From an uncultured Aquimarina sp. (GTDB lineage: Bacteria > Bacteroidota > Bacteroidia > Flavobacteriales > Flavobacteriaceae), in the NCBI RefSeq assembly GCF_947496855.1, contig NZ_CANMED010000001.1, forward strand, positions 1,178,001 to 1,242,000: a stretch of DNA of 64,000 nt, written 5' to 3'. Both the position numbers and the translations under genes were made by a program. A model generated the notes under the pieces. It was given only the letters and a program-made list of their open reading frames with translations. It had not been told where the DNA came from and ran no database searches. This document shows positions 46,498 through 56,884 of the stretch, in pieces. Position 1 is the first letter of the stretch. Each line of letters begins with the position of its first letter.

Positions 46498-48315
46498 TTA
46501 CTTTTTCTTTTGGTCATAAAAATTCCTAAGTATATTAAACGCCTTTTTCTTTTCTCCTTTTTCAGAAATAAGCCCTTTTCTATTGTATCCTTCTTGAATT
46601 TCTGGCAATACTCTCCTTGGAGACCTAAAATCAACTAATATCCAAGGAGAAAATCCTCTTAACTGCTCCACCCTACTGAGCATCTTTAGTGTTTCTTGAT
46701 ACAAATAGGCTTGATATTCTTCTGACCATCTTGTCAATTCATCTGCATGCAAGCCAAATTTTGCACCAGCACCAAATTCAGAAACGAGTACTGGTTTATT
46801 TTGAGTTATCTTCCAGCTTATATTTCTGCATTTTTCTGGTAGACCGTCATACCATCCTATATACTGATTAAAACTCAATACATCGACTACCTCTGCAAAA
46901 GGGTCGTCAATTGTTTTTATTGTATTATTACCTTCATAATCGCTTTGTTCTAATGCTGCACTTATTAATCGTGTAGGATCCAATGATCGCGATTTCTTTG
47001 CTAGATTGGTGAGAAATAGATTTCTAGAACTATTAGTAGGGGTTTCATTTGCCATAGACCAGATAATAACGGATGCTCTATTTTTATCACGATTAATGAC
47101 CTCTGTCAATTGATTTTCTGCATTCTTATAGGTTTCTTTATTTTCCCACTCGATTGTCCAATAAACAGGATTTTCTTCCCAAACCATAATACCCATTTTA
47201 TCAGCCAACCTAACCATATGTTCATTATGTGGATAATGAGCTAATCGTACGTAATTACAACCTAACTCTTTTGCCCAAGTAAGTAGTTGTTTAGCGTCTT
47301 CTTTAGTATGCGCTCTACCCTTTCTAATTGCACTTTCTTCATGAATACAAATACCTTTTAGAAATACTTCTTCATTATTAAGAAGAATATCTTGACCTCT
47401 AGTTTTTATCGTCCTAAAACCTATTTGATCTTTTATGCTTTCAGCTTTAGCCTCTATAATAACATCGTATAGATATGGGTTTTGTGGTTCCCACAGTTTA
47501 ATTTTTGCTATATCTATTGTTACTTTTGCCATGCCCTTGACATCGGTTACAACCTCATTATTTATGGCCAATTCAGGAATAATTATCCGAATTTTCTTTT
47601 TAGATATCTCTTCTCCAGAAAGTTTAATATATCCTTTTATCTTTTTATCATTTTCGGGATCAAGTTGAATAAAATAATCATAAATAAAATTTTCTGGTAC
47701 TTCTACCAGCTTGACATCTCTAGTAATCCCTCCATAATTCCACCAATCAGTGTTTAAAGTTGGAATTGCTTCTTTTTTTCTCTTATTATCTACCTTAACA
47801 ACAAGAAAATTATCCTTAGCTTTTAGAAGTTTGGTGACCTCAAAGTTAAAAGGTGTAAATCCTCCTACATGTTTACCAAGTTTCTTTCCATTAAAATATA
47901 CATCTGCTTGATAATTAATTGCATCAAAATAGACAAAAACTCTATTAAGTTCTTTTGCCTTTTGATAATTAAATGATTTTTTATACCAGACAGTTCCTTC
48001 ATAATAATAAAGCCTTTCACTTTGAGTATTCCAATCTCCAGGAACTGTAATGATTTCTGATTTATCAAAATCATATTCTACCAGATCTGACTTATTATCT
48101 GGTTTGGAATTCAAGAAAAAAGCTCCTTTTGGAGGGTTTTCAGAGTTTTCAAAAGGTTCATACCTGTAATTATAGAATCCATTTTCATAAGGATCTACAA
48201 TATAATTCCATTGCCCATTGAGACTAATTTGATCCCGATTATATACATTAATCAAAATATTTTCTTGACAAAACATAGTAGTCGGAAACAATATTAAAAA
48301 AATTAAAAATCTCAT
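46498..48315 (-). CDS. GH2 family beta-glucuronidase/beta-galactosidase-like enzyme
   Basis: The 605-aa protein has a signal peptide (1-16). GH2 sugar-binding domain (about 20-205, VPGDWNTQ, YYEGTVWYKKSF, WWNYGGITRDV), Ig-like domain (about 210-300) and TIM barrel (about 305-600) follow in order. Acid/base Glu424 lies in WSMANET and the nucleophile Glu513 in VSEFGAGA. The compact size and motifs resemble beta-glucuronidases of GH2 more than the long beta-galactosidase at the left edge. It lies alone between the convergent aldolase gene and a terminator for the GH81 transcript. Its role could be in either locus: trimming a galactan side group or a glucan end. The substrate is undecided. Confidence 0.85.
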   Translation of the reverse strand: MRFLIFLILFPTTMFCQENILINVYNRDQISLNGQWNYIVDPYENGFYNYRYEPFENSENPPKGAFFLNSKPDNKSDLVEYDFDKSEIITVPGDWNTQSERLYYYEGTVWYKKSFNYQKAKELNRVFVYFDAINYQADVYFNGKKLGKHVGGFTPFNFEVTKLLKAKDNFLVVKVDNKRKKEAIPTLNTDWWNYGGITRDVKLVEVPENFIYDYFIQLDPENDKKIKGYIKLSGEEISKKKIRIIIPELAINNEVVTDVKGMAKVTIDIAKIKLWEPQNPYLYDVIIEAKAESIKDQIGFRTIKTRGQDILLNNEEVFLKGICIHEESAIRKGRAHTKEDAKQLLTWAKELGCNYVRLAHYPHNEHMVRLADKMGIMVWEENPVYWTIEWENKETYKNAENQLTEVINRDKNRASVIIWSMANETPTNSSRNLFLTNLAKKSRSLDPTRLISAALEQSDYEGNNTIKTIDDPFAEVVDVLSFNQYIGWYDGLPEKCRNISWKITQNKPVLVSEFGAGAKFGLHADELTRWSEEYQAYLYQETLKMLSRVEQLRGFSPWILVDFRSPRRVLPEIQEGYNRKGLISEKGEKKKAFNILRNFYDQKKK

Positions 48316-48341
48316 ATAATTATTTTTAAGGAAATGGATTT

Positions 48342-48384
48342 GATATAAAAAACGATTCAGAACTAAAGAATCGTTTTTTATATC
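48342..48384 (-). terminator. Perfect 17-bp stem-loop between GH81 and GH2
   Basis: Arms GATATAAAAAACGATTC (48342-48358) and GAATCGTTTTTTATATC (48368-48384) are perfect with a 9-nt loop. It starts 28 nt after the GH81 stop and ends 27 nt before the GH2 start, and it carries a T6 run in the minus-strand 3' arm. It can end the GH81 transcript and limits read-through into GH2. Confidence 0.72.
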
Positions 48385-48412
48385 AACTAAACTATGAATA
48401 TGAAATGGTTTT

Positions 48413-51400
48413 CTACTTTTTTAATAATTTTAAACTTTGAGTAGAAGAATTTCCATATAATTTTAAGAAGTATAATCCTGTATTTTGATTACTTAAATCC
48501 ACTTCTATTTTTTGTCCTTTTTGGTCAATTGGTTGATCAACAATTACCTTTCCTAAAACATCTAATATTCTAAACCTAAAATATGGATGCTGAGATGGTA
48601 ATATTATTTGTGTCAGCTCTGTTAATGGGTTTGGAAAAACCAGTACCTCAGCATTTATATTATCATCTAATCCAGAGGATCTATTGTTATTGCAAGAACC
48701 AACTACAAAGTCGTGCTTTGAATTAGCTGTATTATTTTCCCCTCCTGTTGGCAAGCTATAGGTATAATAAAAATAAACCTGATCTCCATAATTTGCATTT
48801 ATTTGAAATGGCGTATTAGGAGTAACAAGATATCCCGGAAATGATCCTGTACTAGAAGTACCGTAATAAAGGATGCACACAATATTACCAACTCCTGTTA
48901 TTTCCGGAACAAAAGTAATTGTCGGGTCTGTATCATCTAATGAAATTTCATAGCTATACTCTTCATTAGCTGCTACTTCTGCACAATTATTCTCATCGTT
49001 TGTGTCTTCTGATCTTCTGAACTCAATAAAATTTATATTTAGACCACTTGAATCAAATACTATTCGTAATTCGTGGTTTCCACTATCTACAGCTACTTGT
49101 GTCTGAGTAATAGTTTCATAATTTTGCCAAGCACCAGTATTCGAAACAGATATCACATCAGTAATAGTAGTTCCATCTAATTCTAGATGAAATTTACCAT
49201 TACCATTAGGGGAAGCTACTCTAAAATGAATATCATAACCTTTTGGGGAATCAGGAACATTGATATCATAGGCCAACCATTCTCCTGACTCAATCCATCC
49301 AACATTGTAATTTCCAGAACTATCTCCGGTTATTTCAATATCTACATCATCATTTCTGTAGGCTCCACCTGTATTTCCAAGATTAGCATCCTGATAACCT
49401 ATACCTTCTCCCCCATCTTTATAATCTTCGGCTTCAACAAAGCCTGGCAAAGAAATAGTATTAGCCGTAGTTGACACAACAACTTGAGTACTTGCAGTAA
49501 TGCTCTCACTTGTAACGGTAATTGTATATGTACCATTGGTAGATGAAGTAAATAATCCATTCTGATTTATAGAACCTCCTGTTGTAGACCAAGTAAAATT
49601 TGTAGTAAAAACATCTCCTAACTGATCATAACCTACAGCGGTAAATTGAAGTGTGCTGTTAGGTTCTATACTACCAGAAACAGGTGTTAGATCTATACTA
49701 GTTAATACACTATCATCAGTGGATCCCGTATATTCAAAAGTCATTCTTCCTAAATTAAAACCTCCATCACCTATATTTACTCTGATGATCTGTTCTCCTG
49801 CAATAAGCCGAACATCTTCAGTAATAACATCTTGCCATACATCCCAATTCGTTCCTGTAAATGGAGCAGTAATATTTTCACTAATTTTCACTCCATCTCT
49901 TTCAAACCAAAATGGTCCTCCTCCATTGATATCACCTGAAGCATATCTAGAAGTAACTTTATAAAAACCTGCATTAGATACGTTGATAGTGTATTCTAAC
50001 CATTCGCCAGAACCAGTCCATCCAACGGTTACACCTTCATTATCTGTTATATTAGCATCCACACCTTCAGTTATTCTAAAATCTCCTTGGTTATATGCAT
50101 CATTATCTACATACGTAATTCCCTGACCGTTTCCTCCTTCAAACACATCATAATGTCCAGCTTCAATAGTTCCAGGAATGTTTAAAGGTGTTCCTGAATA
50201 TGCTAATTGCGATCCTACTTGAATAGGGATAGCATTAGAAAGATTGAAATTATCTCCGACATAAGCCTTAGCATAAACTCTGGGGAATCCAGGAGCCAGA
50301 GATCCACTATTTATGATATAGGGAGCTTCTGTATCAGTACTCAATAATGTTTCATTAGCATAAAATTCTACTTTAGACACAGTTGTTCCTGTAAGTACTG
50401 CAGTCAAGTTTACATTACCTCCAGATAGGATTTCTGTACTATCAGTAGCTAGCGTTACATCAATATCTATGTCCTTACTAGTTGCCATACTATTGGCTGG
50501 TACAAATAAATTATATCCATCAGAGAAACTGACTGTAATTGGACTATCATTATAATTATGAGCTACATAGGTTAGACTTCCGTTATTGACAAAAGCAGCT
50601 GCAATTGGATGGTTTGCTGTGATCTCATTTGCTACTTGTCCTAGTGTAACCATTGCATGTAACCAGTGATACGTCTGTGTATCTGATATACCAACCTTAA
50701 TATTCCTTTCTCGATAAGAATTATATAAATCTAATGCTCGCTGAGGATCTGCAAACGACAAAAACTTCCAATACGTATCATACCAAAGATTGTCATTAGG
50801 TGTGTTATTTAACACCTCTGTATTCTGTGTCATTTCCTCCCATACTCTATCTACATAATCTTTGCGATGTCCCAAATATAAAGAACCAGCATGAATCGGG
50901 TACAACTGTATACCATAAGAAGCCGCTACATCGCTGGTCCACCAGGTGCCGTTATCATAACCACCACCCCAAACTCGTGCAACCATGTCATAGGCATATT
51001 CAGGCTGAAAACTTCGCTGTTCTACATCAAACCAATATTCTTGTATAGTAGACAGCTCAGTTGTATATAAATATATTCCAAGATCTCTTATCGCTTTATT
51101 ATTTGTAATTGCTCCCCAATGTATTAACGCAGAATTAAACTGCATAGATTCTGAGGTCGATTCCTGATCATTCCCAAAGGGTTCTGAAGCAAAACCATTA
51201 GCCCAACTATGACCTGCGTACGGACTAAAATTTCTTAGAAAGGGAAACATCGAATCTGTTCTGGAAGGATTGGCTGCATCTCTAACTAATAAATTAATCA
51301 TCTCACCCCAATCTGAAGCCCATCCTGGATTAAATTGCTCGACAGCAGACGCTGCATGAATAAAATATCCCCAATGAAAATGGTGATCATTTAAATTCGT

Positions 51401-52738
51401 GTCCTGACGATGTCCGGCAGGATAACCCAACAAAGCATCCCAATCAGAATTATAATAAAAGAGAAATGCTACTTCTCCACTTTCTGCTGATAACCAATCT
51501 TCTAAACGTACCTTAACTGTATTAATTAATTGATCTCTGGCTTCTATATTTCCAATTTGATCTGCAATTCTGGCCGCTTGAACTAATCTATTCATGTCCT
51601 GACCTTGATTATATGAATCGGTCCATTCTGGCAAACCATCATTTTTAATTTGATCAATAGAATCTGAAAGTGAGCTAAGATCAAAGCCATCTGCGTATTT
51701 TCCTAAATCCGGTAGTGTAGGTAAAATTCCACTAAAGGTATTCTCTACAATAAAAGTATTTGATTCAAGGGTCTTTATAGTCCCTCTTACTGACGGATAC
51801 TCATACCCTACTGGTCTGGATGAATCCGAAGCTAAACGATCCCATTGATGCGGTAATAAACCTTGCAATACTTGATCATAACTTCCTTCTTTTACATCTG
51901 GTATTACATTAAAAGTAGTTCTTACTTTACCATTAGTTTCATCATAATCCCAATCAACTTGGGTGTTGCCTGGAAATACAAAAGCAAATTTCTCATAATT
52001 AGCTATTGCGTCATCCATATTTACTCCAAAAGGCAGCAACACCATCGACCAATAATTTTTGCCATTCAAAGTAGATGTATATACTCCATTACTTCCTGTC
52101 CAAGTAGATCCAGAAGGCGCAAAAACTACATAGTTTGAATTACTCATATTATTTTGAATAATCAATTTATTACTATCGATACTTACTCCCGCTTGATTAA
52201 AATTAACAGTTACTCTTGCCAATCCAGCGGTATTACTTTTTTCAAAATAAACAAAAGGAGAACCAATATTAACTTTACTGAAGAACGTATTGTCCCAATT
52301 CATGGTAACGTTCCAATCGGAATGATCCGACACCGTAGAATTGGATGCATTTAAACCCTCGGTACCTATAACTATAGCTTTTACATCACTCATAGGTTGT
52401 CTATAATCACTAGGACCTGAACCTAAAGGAATTGTATAATTAATATTTAATCCTGTGTCTAAAGATCTAAAAGACAAAGGGTAATTAAATGCTTTTGATC
52501 CGTGATCAGTCTTGATCATATCTGACCACCAATCATTGGTTGGGACAGGTTTAGAAGCTGCTACTCCTGAAAGCCAAGGAGTTCCAGAAGGGTAACCGTT
52601 TCTTCCGGCGGCATCTACTCCTGGAAAAGAAGTAGTATAACTCCCGTTCCCAACAGGAACGATCTGACCACATATCTCTTTCACTGAAAAAATCATACAT
52701 AGTAAAGCTATTACTAACATGAATTTATTCCTTTTCAT
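48413..52738 (-). CDS. GH81 endo-beta-1,3-glucanase with Ig, CBM6 and CBM56-like modules, T9SS secreted
   Basis: The 1441-aa protein has a signal peptide (to about 25), a GH81 domain (about 45-740; PTNDWWSDM at its start and the GH81 motif GNDQESTSESM with Glu526 and Glu530), a Big-type Ig domain (about 755-840), CBM6 module 1 (about 850-1000), Big_2 (about 1005-1090), CBM6 module 2 (about 1095-1235), a CBM56-like module (about 1245-1345, FYYTYSLPTGGENNT-like region) and a T9SS tail. It is an endo-acting laminarinase. GH81 with CBM6 and CBM56 is a known combination. The last three modules are shared with the 1305-aa GH16 encoded next. Confidence 0.92.
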   Translation of the reverse strand: MKRNKFMLVIALLCMIFSVKEICGQIVPVGNGSYTTSFPGVDAAGRNGYPSGTPWLSGVAASKPVPTNDWWSDMIKTDHGSKAFNYPLSFRSLDTGLNINYTIPLGSGPSDYRQPMSDVKAIVIGTEGLNASNSTVSDHSDWNVTMNWDNTFFSKVNIGSPFVYFEKSNTAGLARVTVNFNQAGVSIDSNKLIIQNNMSNSNYVVFAPSGSTWTGSNGVYTSTLNGKNYWSMVLLPFGVNMDDAIANYEKFAFVFPGNTQVDWDYDETNGKVRTTFNVIPDVKEGSYDQVLQGLLPHQWDRLASDSSRPVGYEYPSVRGTIKTLESNTFIVENTFSGILPTLPDLGKYADGFDLSSLSDSIDQIKNDGLPEWTDSYNQGQDMNRLVQAARIADQIGNIEARDQLINTVKVRLEDWLSAESGEVAFLFYYNSDWDALLGYPAGHRQDTNLNDHHFHWGYFIHAASAVEQFNPGWASDWGEMINLLVRDAANPSRTDSMFPFLRNFSPYAGHSWANGFASEPFGNDQESTSESMQFNSALIHWGAITNNKAIRDLGIYLYTTELSTIQEYWFDVEQRSFQPEYAYDMVARVWGGGYDNGTWWTSDVAASYGIQLYPIHAGSLYLGHRKDYVDRVWEEMTQNTEVLNNTPNDNLWYDTYWKFLSFADPQRALDLYNSYRERNIKVGISDTQTYHWLHAMVTLGQVANEITANHPIAAAFVNNGSLTYVAHNYNDSPITVSFSDGYNLFVPANSMATSKDIDIDVTLATDSTEILSGGNVNLTAVLTGTTVSKVEFYANETLLSTDTEAPYIINSGSLAPGFPRVYAKAYVGDNFNLSNAIPIQVGSQLAYSGTPLNIPGTIEAGHYDVFEGGNGQGITYVDNDAYNQGDFRITEGVDANITDNEGVTVGWTGSGEWLEYTINVSNAGFYKVTSRYASGDINGGGPFWFERDGVKISENITAPFTGTNWDVWQDVITEDVRLIAGEQIIRVNIGDGGFNLGRMTFEYTGSTDDSVLTSIDLTPVSGSIEPNSTLQFTAVGYDQLGDVFTTNFTWSTTGGSINQNGLFTSSTNGTYTITVTSESITASTQVVVSTTANTISLPGFVEAEDYKDGGEGIGYQDANLGNTGGAYRNDDVDIEITGDSSGNYNVGWIESGEWLAYDINVPDSPKGYDIHFRVASPNGNGKFHLELDGTTITDVISVSNTGAWQNYETITQTQVAVDSGNHELRIVFDSSGLNINFIEFRRSEDTNDENNCAEVAANEEYSYEISLDDTDPTITFVPEITGVGNIVCILYYGTSSTGSFPGYLVTPNTPFQINANYGDQVYFYYTYSLPTGGENNTANSKHDFVVGSCNNNRSSGLDDNINAEVLVFPNPLTELTQIILPSQHPYFRFRILDVLGKVIVDQPIDQKGQKIEVDLSNQNTGLYFLKLYGNSSTQSLKLLKK

Positions 52739-52752
52739 AATTTTAGTTATTT

Positions 52753-52778
52753 AATTTTGTGTTGAAATTTTGTGTTGA
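52753..52778. repeat. Tandem 13-bp duplication upstream of GH81
   Basis: AATTTTGTGTTGA occurs twice head to tail (52753-52765 and 52766-52778), just before the GH81 start region. It may be a replication slip without function. Confidence 0.6.
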
Positions 52779-52784
52779 AAAAAA

Positions 52785-52818
52785 ATAAGGATTGTTACTT
52801 TTCAGTAGCAATCCTTAT
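52785..52818 (-). terminator. Rho-independent terminator after the 1305-aa GH16
   Basis: On the minus strand a 14-bp stem (arms 52805-52818 and 52785-52798, one G-U pair) with a 6-nt loop is followed directly by a run of eight T. It lies 7 nt after the stop, a textbook terminator. Confidence 0.8.
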
Positions 52819-52824
52819 CTAAAA

Positions 52825-55800
52825 TTAGTCCTTCATAATTTTGTGAATTGAAGATTTTCTATCCTGACTATAAGTTTTTATCATATAAAATCCATTAGGT
52901 AAAGAACTAAGATCTATACTTAGTTGAGTTTGAGTCTCATTTACCAACTGTGTTTTTAGCAGCTTACCACTTATATCGTACACATTAACCAGGTACGCAT
53001 TCTCTAAACCAGATAATGTAATCATTGTATTTGCTGGATTAGGAAAAATAGTTATATCTAAAGGGTTCTTTTCTGTATCTATATTTGATCTGTTTACACA
53101 AGATCCAACGGTAAAACTATTTCGCGAACCAGCTGTATTATTTTCTCCTCCAGTAGGTAAACTGTAGGTATAATAGAAATAAATCTCATCTCCTTCATTG
53201 GCATTGATCTGAAAAGGTGTGTTTGGCCGAACAATATATCCTGAGTAGTTTCCTGTTGGAGAGGTACCATAATATAAAATACATACGTTTTCACCCATTC
53301 CTATTACTTCGGGAACATAGGTGATCGTTGGGTTGGTTGTATCTTCGGAAACTATATAACTATATTGATCATTATCAGCGGCACCAGAACAGCTGTTTCC
53401 TCCACCAGTTGAACCAGAAGAAGTGATAAATTCCATGTTATCAAAATTCAGTCCGTTTGAATCAAATACAACGCGGAGCTCATGAGCACCAGTACTTATA
53501 GAAACTCCTTTTACTTCTACAATTTCATAATTTTGCCATCCATTTGTATTCGATACAGATATCACCTCCGTGATGGAAATTCCATCCAGCTCCAAATGAA
53601 ATTTACCATTGCCATTAGGGGAGGCTACACGGAAGCTGATATCATAACTATTTGTTGATTCCTTAGCATCAATATTATATGCTAACCATTCTCCTGTGGC
53701 AATCCAACCCACATTATAACCTCCAATGGTGATTTGAATATCTACATCATCCTGTCGATAAGCGTCTCCAATATTTCCTACACTAGTATCGAAATATCCA
53801 ACTCCTTCTCCACCTTCCTTATAATCTTCAGCTTGTATTATTCCCGGTATTGTAACAAAGATTCCTTGATTTTCATTCACGGCTACGGAAACTGAACCAG
53901 AAATTGAACCACTTGTAGCTGCAACTGTATAAGTACCTAATGTAGAACCCGTATATAAACCATCAGTATCTATTGAACCTCCTGTTGCCGTCCAAGTAAA
54001 ATTAGTATCAAAAGGATTTCCATTTTGATCAAAACCTTGCGCACTAAACTGTGTGGTTTGTCCTTGATTAATAGAAACTATATCCGAAGAAACTGTAATA
54101 GATGATAGTACTGGCGTTTGGGTTACAACTTCTTTACTTAGAGATCTTAGGTTATCGATATAAAATGTATCCCCACTATTGTTATTAGGGTCAAATAAAA
54201 ATACAATAGTATCTATTTGAGCGTCGGTAACTATTAAATCTGGAGTTCCAGTAAGAATAAACTCCAATGCGTGCCAATTATTTTGTTCCTTTACTGTAGC
54301 TTGATACACACTATGTCTACCGGATGGATAATTATTGGGGGTAGATAATGAACTTGCTTCTAATTGCCAACTAATAACAGTTCCAATCGGAGCGCTTGTA
54401 TACACATCCATTGCAAATCTTTTGTCTTCGGAAACATAAGCACTAGCATCATCAATAAAATCGGTATCCAAAAATAAAACATCATATAACTCTGTATTAT
54501 CCCTAACATAACTTCCTGCTTGAGATGAATTATTTACATCATTTGCATCTGGGTTTCCAACATTTTCTATATAGTTACCAGTTGTTGTATTATTTAAAGA
54601 AATATTATCTACTCCGTTATAATTATGGATCACTTCTGAAAGCTCATATGAAGGAGGTAAAACAGTTACCCCATATCTAAAATTATCGAAATAATAAGTT
54701 TCAGACACATTAGAGTTAGGAGCAAAAAGAATTGAAACCTCATCAACAGATAAGTTAGACGTTCCTGCATCTGGTGCCGTAGTATAACTAAATGCAATAG
54801 TATGCCACTGATTCTGGGCTTTCACAACACTACTGTATTGACTATTTCTTCCTACAGGAAAATCATTATCTGATCCTTCTTGATTTTCTAAACTCAAAGA
54901 AATCTCAGTTCCTACTGGGGCAGATGTATAAACATCCATAAAAAAGATATTGTCTCCGTTTATAAAAGGACTTGAATCTTCTATAACACCTGTATTAAAA
55001 CTCACCACATCATACAACTCAAAGGCTCCTCTTTCATATCGTGCTACATTAGAACTATTATTAACACTATTTGGAGTCGGATTAGTAACATTTGGAGTAT
55101 ACTCCCCATTTTCAAAAAACAATTCTAACTGATTTATTCCATCATAATCAGCTATAATAATTTCTTCTAATAAAGTAGGGTCAGGTGCATCCATTTTTCT
55201 CATATTATCAATATATACCGTATGTCCTGTATAACTATCTGGGTCAATTAATAAGACAAATTGATCTACATCTAAAGCTCCAACACTAGTATCTGGTCTA
55301 TCTAGCAACTCAAATTCTAAGGTTTCCCATTGATTCTGAGAAATAGTTTTAGCACTATATCTACTATGACGACCTGATGGCCAATTTCCAGAAGACAGTG
55401 AACCATTCTCAATCTGCAAAACAAACTCTGTTCCTATTGGCGCATCGCTATATACATCTAACCAAATGGATTTTTCTCCGGAAGTATATTCCAAGGCATT
55501 CCCAATATTAGTCGTCGTCATGTACAAACCATCATATTGCGCGCCAGTAGCTCGGACATATCTCCCTACAATTGAGGAACTGTTGTTACTATTCTCTCCT
55601 GGATTTGCAACAGATTCACTTAATGCTCCATCTGTAGTTGAAGTATATGCTACATTCCTATTTCCTTCAAAATCCTCAAAAACATATTCTAAGGTTTTAA
55701 TTGGGTTAACAGAGACACTCATCTTAAATTCATTAATACCACATCCCGGGACATTTACAACAACTTTCACATCTCCTTCTGTGACACCCCAATCGACCAA

Positions 55801-56742
55801 TATAGTATTAGTTCCTTGACCAGAAGTAATAACACCACCACTAGGTACTGTCCAATTATACGAGGCTCCTTCTGTTGATGTAATTGTATAAGGCTTAGCT
55901 GTTTCTCCTTCATAAACATTATTATCTCCTATAAGCTGTGTATTAAAAGTTCCACTATATACTCTAACATAATCAACCTCCATCTGCGTAGGATAATCTG
56001 CTGGCGTAGGCGGAATATTGCCCGTGTAAGGAGTTCCAGGGCCTCCAACCGCCACGTTAAGTATTAAATACCAATCTCCTTCACTAAAAGGCCAAGGATC
56101 TACCGTGTTGCCAGGTGTTACCGTATGATATAATTGATCATCCACATACCATCTTATTTCTGTTGGTTCCCACTCCACTGCGTATTCATGGAATCCTGCA
56201 GAAAGGTCTAATCCTGCATTAAATTCTCTACCGTTATATTGCCAACCTCCATTAGAATAATGTACAGTACCACCTACACTTTCAGGGTTTTTATGCTGAG
56301 ATTCCATAATATCGATTTCACCTGTAAAAGGCCAACTTCCATTTTCTGGTAGCATCCAGAAAGCAGGCCAAATTCCTCCTGCAGAAGGCAACTTAATACT
56401 GGCTTCATATCGCCCGTATCTAGAATTAAATTTTCCTGCAGTTATTAACTTTGAAGAAGTAAATTGTTTGCCTCCTGCAGCCTCATTTCTAGTCGTAATC
56501 ACTAGATTCCCGTTTTGTACGGTGGTATTTTCTGGTTGGTACCATTGTTCTTCGGCATTACCCCAACCACAAAGAGTGGGACATCCATCTCCATTATCAA
56601 AACTCCATTTGCTAAGATCTACCGAATTTCCAGAAAACTCATCATTAAATATAAGTTCTGAACATTGTGAATACCCTATTTCGTTTGAAAAAAAAAGGAT
56701 AATACAAGTTATAATAGCTTTAAAAAATAAGCCCTTTTTCAT
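52825..56742 (-). CDS. GH16 laminarinase with PKD, three tandem beta-sandwich repeats, CBM6 and CBM56-like modules, T9SS secreted
   Basis: The 1305-aa protein has a signal peptide (to about 25) and a GH16 laminarinase domain (about 28-268; GEIDIMES with Glu142, Asp144, Glu147; WGNAEEQWY; end MEVDYVRVYSG). A PKD/Ig-like domain (about 272-350) is followed by three tandem modules of about 165-170 residues (about 352-525, 530-695, 700-870), each with GRYVR/ARYERG, a DVYTSAPIGT strand, GRHSRY-like loop and an IDNMR/DNFRYG end. Big_2 (about 880-960), CBM6 (about 965-1110), CBM56-like (about 1120-1215) and a T9SS tail end it. It hydrolyses beta-1,3-glucan; the triple repeat probably binds glycan. 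Confidence 0.9.
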   Translation of the reverse strand: MKKGLFFKAIITCIILFFSNEIGYSQCSELIFNDEFSGNSVDLSKWSFDNGDGCPTLCGWGNAEEQWYQPENTTVQNGNLVITTRNEAAGGKQFTSSKLITAGKFNSRYGRYEASIKLPSAGGIWPAFWMLPENGSWPFTGEIDIMESQHKNPESVGGTVHYSNGGWQYNGREFNAGLDLSAGFHEYAVEWEPTEIRWYVDDQLYHTVTPGNTVDPWPFSEGDWYLILNVAVGGPGTPYTGNIPPTPADYPTQMEVDYVRVYSGTFNTQLIGDNNVYEGETAKPYTITSTEGASYNWTVPSGGVITSGQGTNTILVDWGVTEGDVKVVVNVPGCGINEFKMSVSVNPIKTLEYVFEDFEGNRNVAYTSTTDGALSESVANPGENSNNSSSIVGRYVRATGAQYDGLYMTTTNIGNALEYTSGEKSIWLDVYSDAPIGTEFVLQIENGSLSSGNWPSGRHSRYSAKTISQNQWETLEFELLDRPDTSVGALDVDQFVLLIDPDSYTGHTVYIDNMRKMDAPDPTLLEEIIIADYDGINQLELFFENGEYTPNVTNPTPNSVNNSSNVARYERGAFELYDVVSFNTGVIEDSSPFINGDNIFFMDVYTSAPVGTEISLSLENQEGSDNDFPVGRNSQYSSVVKAQNQWHTIAFSYTTAPDAGTSNLSVDEVSILFAPNSNVSETYYFDNFRYGVTVLPPSYELSEVIHNYNGVDNISLNNTTTGNYIENVGNPDANDVNNSSQAGSYVRDNTELYDVLFLDTDFIDDASAYVSEDKRFAMDVYTSAPIGTVISWQLEASSLSTPNNYPSGRHSVYQATVKEQNNWHALEFILTGTPDLIVTDAQIDTIVFLFDPNNNSGDTFYIDNLRSLSKEVVTQTPVLSSITVSSDIVSINQGQTTQFSAQGFDQNGNPFDTNFTWTATGGSIDTDGLYTGSTLGTYTVAATSGSISGSVSVAVNENQGIFVTIPGIIQAEDYKEGGEGVGYFDTSVGNIGDAYRQDDVDIQITIGGYNVGWIATGEWLAYNIDAKESTNSYDISFRVASPNGNGKFHLELDGISITEVISVSNTNGWQNYEIVEVKGVSISTGAHELRVVFDSNGLNFDNMEFITSSGSTGGGNSCSGAADNDQYSYIVSEDTTNPTITYVPEVIGMGENVCILYYGTSPTGNYSGYIVRPNTPFQINANEGDEIYFYYTYSLPTGGENNTAGSRNSFTVGSCVNRSNIDTEKNPLDITIFPNPANTMITLSGLENAYLVNVYDISGKLLKTQLVNETQTQLSIDLSSLPNGFYMIKTYSQDRKSSIHKIMKD

Positions 56743-56884
56743 AATTAAAATTGTTAGTTTGTGTTATATAATTTTATTTTTTTGCATCGTCTAGATATAA
56801 GAATACCATATCACTTTCTTTATATCGTACTTTGCACTTAATCTTTCTAGTATAATAATGAATACATCATTTATTGAGTGATTT

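Noticed and set aside
52753..52778. The 13-bp tandem duplication as a regulator site
   Set aside because: It is a single perfect doubling found nowhere else in the window, so slippage explains it better than a binding site.
55466..55819. 117-codon plus-strand open frame inside the 1305-aa GH16 gene
   Set aside because: Antisense to the tandem beta-sandwich modules; no independent evidence of coding.
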